The notes under the pieces: generated by a model | Seen by the model: only the letters and a program-made list of their open reading frames with translations | Database searches by the model: none | What the model was told of the DNA's origin: nothing | Assembly (NCBI GenBank): GCA_016188625.1 | Contig: JACPHL010000140.1 | Span: forward strand, 1,526-6,679 | Length of the DNA stretch: 5,154 nucleotides | Reading direction: 5' to 3' | From: Candidatus Rokuibacteriota bacterium | Lineage (GTDB): Bacteria > Methylomirabilota > Methylomirabilia > Rokubacteriales > JACPHL01 | In this document: positions 4,035 through 5,154 of the stretch, in pieces | How the letters are laid out: each line of letters begins with the position of its first letter | Position numbering within the stretch: the first letter of the stretch is position 1 | Position numbers and translations under genes: made by a program

Positions 4035-4982
4035 ATGCCGCGGGGCCCCGTCTCCGTCCTCCTCTACCATCCCGACGCCGCCGCCGACTACGCCCGGCTG
4101 GTCCGCGCCCCCCGAGACCGCATCCGCCTTCACGTCGCCTCGACCCGCGAGGAGGCGGAACTCCACCTAGCCGAGGCCGAGGTCCTCTACACCTGGGGGT
4201 TCCCCGGCGAGCTCCTCCCCCGCGCGAAGCGCCTCCGCTGGGTCCAGATCATGGGGGCGGGCGTGGACCGCTTCCTCACCGCGCCGCTGCCGCCTGGCGT
4301 CAAGCTGACGCGGGCCCCCGGCGTCTTCGGACCCTGGATGGCCCAATACGCCCTCGGCTGGCTCCTCTGGGTCACCCAGCGGATGGAGGCGGTCCGCCAG
4401 GCCCAGCAGGCCCGCCGCTGGGCCCCGTTCAACGCCGACCGCCTCCACGGACGGACCCTCGGGATCCTCGGGGCGGGCTCCATCGGGCGGGCCATCGCCC
4501 GCGCGGCCAGGGCCTTCGGGATGCGCGTGACCGGGGTGACCCGGAGCGGCCGGCGCGTCGCCGGCGTGGACCGGGTCTACGGGCGGGGGGCCCTCCGGGC
4601 GTTCCTCCGGGAGGCCGACTGGGTGGTCGTCGTCCTGCCGCTGACTCCCGAGACGCGGGGGATCATCGGGGAGCCCGAGCTCCGGGCGATGAAGCCGAGC
4701 GCCTGGCTCGTCAACATCGGGCGCGGCGCCCTCGTCGAGGAGGCGGCGCTGATCCGAGCGCTCCAGGAGCGGTGGATCGCGGGGGCCATCCTCGACGTCT
4801 TCCCCAAGGAGCCGCTCCCGCCCGAGCACCCCCTCTGGGCCCTCCCCAACGTCGTCGTCACCCCCCACATCGCCGGCCCCAGCACCCCGGAGGAGATCGC
4901 GCCGATCTTCAACGCCAACCTCCGGCGCTACCTGGCCGACCGCCGGCTCCTCGGCCTCGTGGACCGGCGCCGCGGCTACTGA
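4035..4982 (+). CDS. D-2-hydroxyacid dehydrogenase (GhrA-like glyoxylate/hydroxypyruvate reductase type)
   Basis: A complete 315-residue NAD(P)H-dependent dehydrogenase of the D-isomer-specific 2-hydroxyacid family, interconverting 2-oxo acids and D-2-hydroxy acids in the cytoplasm. The N-terminal catalytic domain contains WVQIMGAGVD (69-78). The nucleotide-binding domain has LGILGAGSIGR (142-152) with GxGxxG. The catalytic triad is visible: Arg230 in NIGRGALVEE, Glu259 in DVFPKEPLP and His278 in TPHIAGPS. Residues after the second beta strand (VTRSGRR, 168-174) are basic, which hints at NADPH preference; this is inference. The ATG follows the SDR stop by 3 nt with only a G-run as possible ribosome binding site, so translational coupling is likely. 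Whether the two enzymes act on related substrates is not shown. The exact substrate, such as glyoxylate or hydroxypyruvate, is unproven. Confidence 0.9.
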   Translation: MPRGPVSVLLYHPDAAADYARLVRAPRDRIRLHVASTREEAELHLAEAEVLYTWGFPGELLPRAKRLRWVQIMGAGVDRFLTAPLPPGVKLTRAPGVFGPWMAQYALGWLLWVTQRMEAVRQAQQARRWAPFNADRLHGRTLGILGAGSIGRAIARAARAFGMRVTGVTRSGRRVAGVDRVYGRGALRAFLREADWVVVVLPLTPETRGIIGEPELRAMKPSAWLVNIGRGALVEEAALIRALQERWIAGAILDVFPKEPLPPEHPLWALPNVVVTPHIAGPSTPEEIAPIFNANLRRYLADRRLLGLVDRRRGY

Positions 4983-5047
4983 GCGCGGGCTGCAGGAGGT
5001 GGGCGTGGCAGTCGATGATCCCCGATCCGAGGAGGCGGCCACAAAAA

Positions 5048-5154
5048 ATGGATCCTTCCGACTTTCGAGTGGGCGATGGGGCCCCCGCCGGGGGTTCCCG
5101 CTCGCTCAGCCTCGACGACGGCCCGCTGGGGAGGCGCCGACCCTTCGCTTCACA
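5048..5154 (+). CDS. Possible start of a further gene, function unknown, truncated by the window end
   Basis: An ATG at 5048 opens a frame of 35 full codons to the edge (starting MDPSDFRVGDGAPAGG), with mostly GC-ending codons like the neighbouring genes. GGAGG (5031-5035) lies 12 nt upstream, rather far. An A-run (5043-5048) precedes it. An alternative is GTG 5005 in another frame, with AGGAGGT at 4994-5000, but its codons end in A or T much more often. No domain is recognisable in so short a piece. Confidence 0.4.
   Translation, partial: MDPSDFRVGDGAPAGGSRSLSLDDGPLGRRRPFAS

Noticed and set aside
2967-4166. Long minus-strand open frame opposite the SDR gene
   Set aside because: Antisense shadow: no recognisable domain, and the plus strand encodes clear SDR motifs and family length.
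4167-5042. Minus-strand open frame opposite the dehydrogenase, including an IIDCHAHL-like stretch near 5000-5022
   Set aside because: The stretch resembles an amidohydrolase metal-binding start, but no further motif follows; it runs into the antisense of a clear dehydrogenase, so chance is likelier.

Overview
The window is a 5.2 kb stretch of very GC-rich bacterial chromosome with strongly GC-ending codons. The sequence gives no taxonomic marker. The base composition, the style of the genes and the GC-rich intergenic hairpins fit an uncultured soil or groundwater lineage such as Rokubacteria/Methylomirabilota, but this is a low-confidence guess. No insertion sequence, CRISPR array, tRNA or rRNA is visible.

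Layout: (1) 1-1420, minus strand: the N-terminal 473 codons of a Ski2/Mtr4/HelY-type superfamily 2 RNA helicase that runs off the left edge. (2) About 1421-1529: a compact divergent promoter region. (3) 1530-1952, plus: a small exported protein with a carboxypeptidase-regulatory-like beta-sandwich domain, apparently read from a leaderless transcript. (4) 2026-2271, plus: a stand-alone Lrp/AsnC ligand-binding (RAM) domain protein with its own near-consensus promoter. (5) 2272-2565: a convergent intergenic region with a strong hairpin and two imperfect 93-bp-spaced direct repeats, each carrying a perfect stem-loop. (6) 2566-2982, minus: an OsmC-family thiol-peroxidase-like gene interrupted by one in-frame TGA. 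(7) About 2983-3053: a second divergent promoter region. (8) 3054-4031 and 4035-4982, plus: a two-gene operon of an NAD-dependent epimerase/dehydratase-like SDR and a D-2-hydroxyacid dehydrogenase. (9) From about 5048: possibly the start of another gene running off the right edge.

The main discovery is the OsmC gene. Its in-frame TGA (2829-2827, codon 52) falls exactly where OsmC proteins have their peroxidatic cysteine (GA-C-TSMT becomes GA-TGA-TSMT). The frame is intact on both sides, a perfect Shine-Dalgarno sits before the upstream ATG, and 12 nt after the TGA there is a perfect 7-bp stem with a 5-nt UGUAC loop. Its size, spacing and loop G match a bacterial SECIS element. The gene is therefore best read as a 138-residue selenoprotein (Sec52, Cys123). 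A standard gene caller would reduce it to an 84-residue fragment starting at the internal Met55 and lose the active site.

The genes do not form one pathway. The helicase, the exported protein, the RAM protein and the selenoprotein appear to be separate transcription units; only the SDR and the dehydrogenase look co-transcribed.
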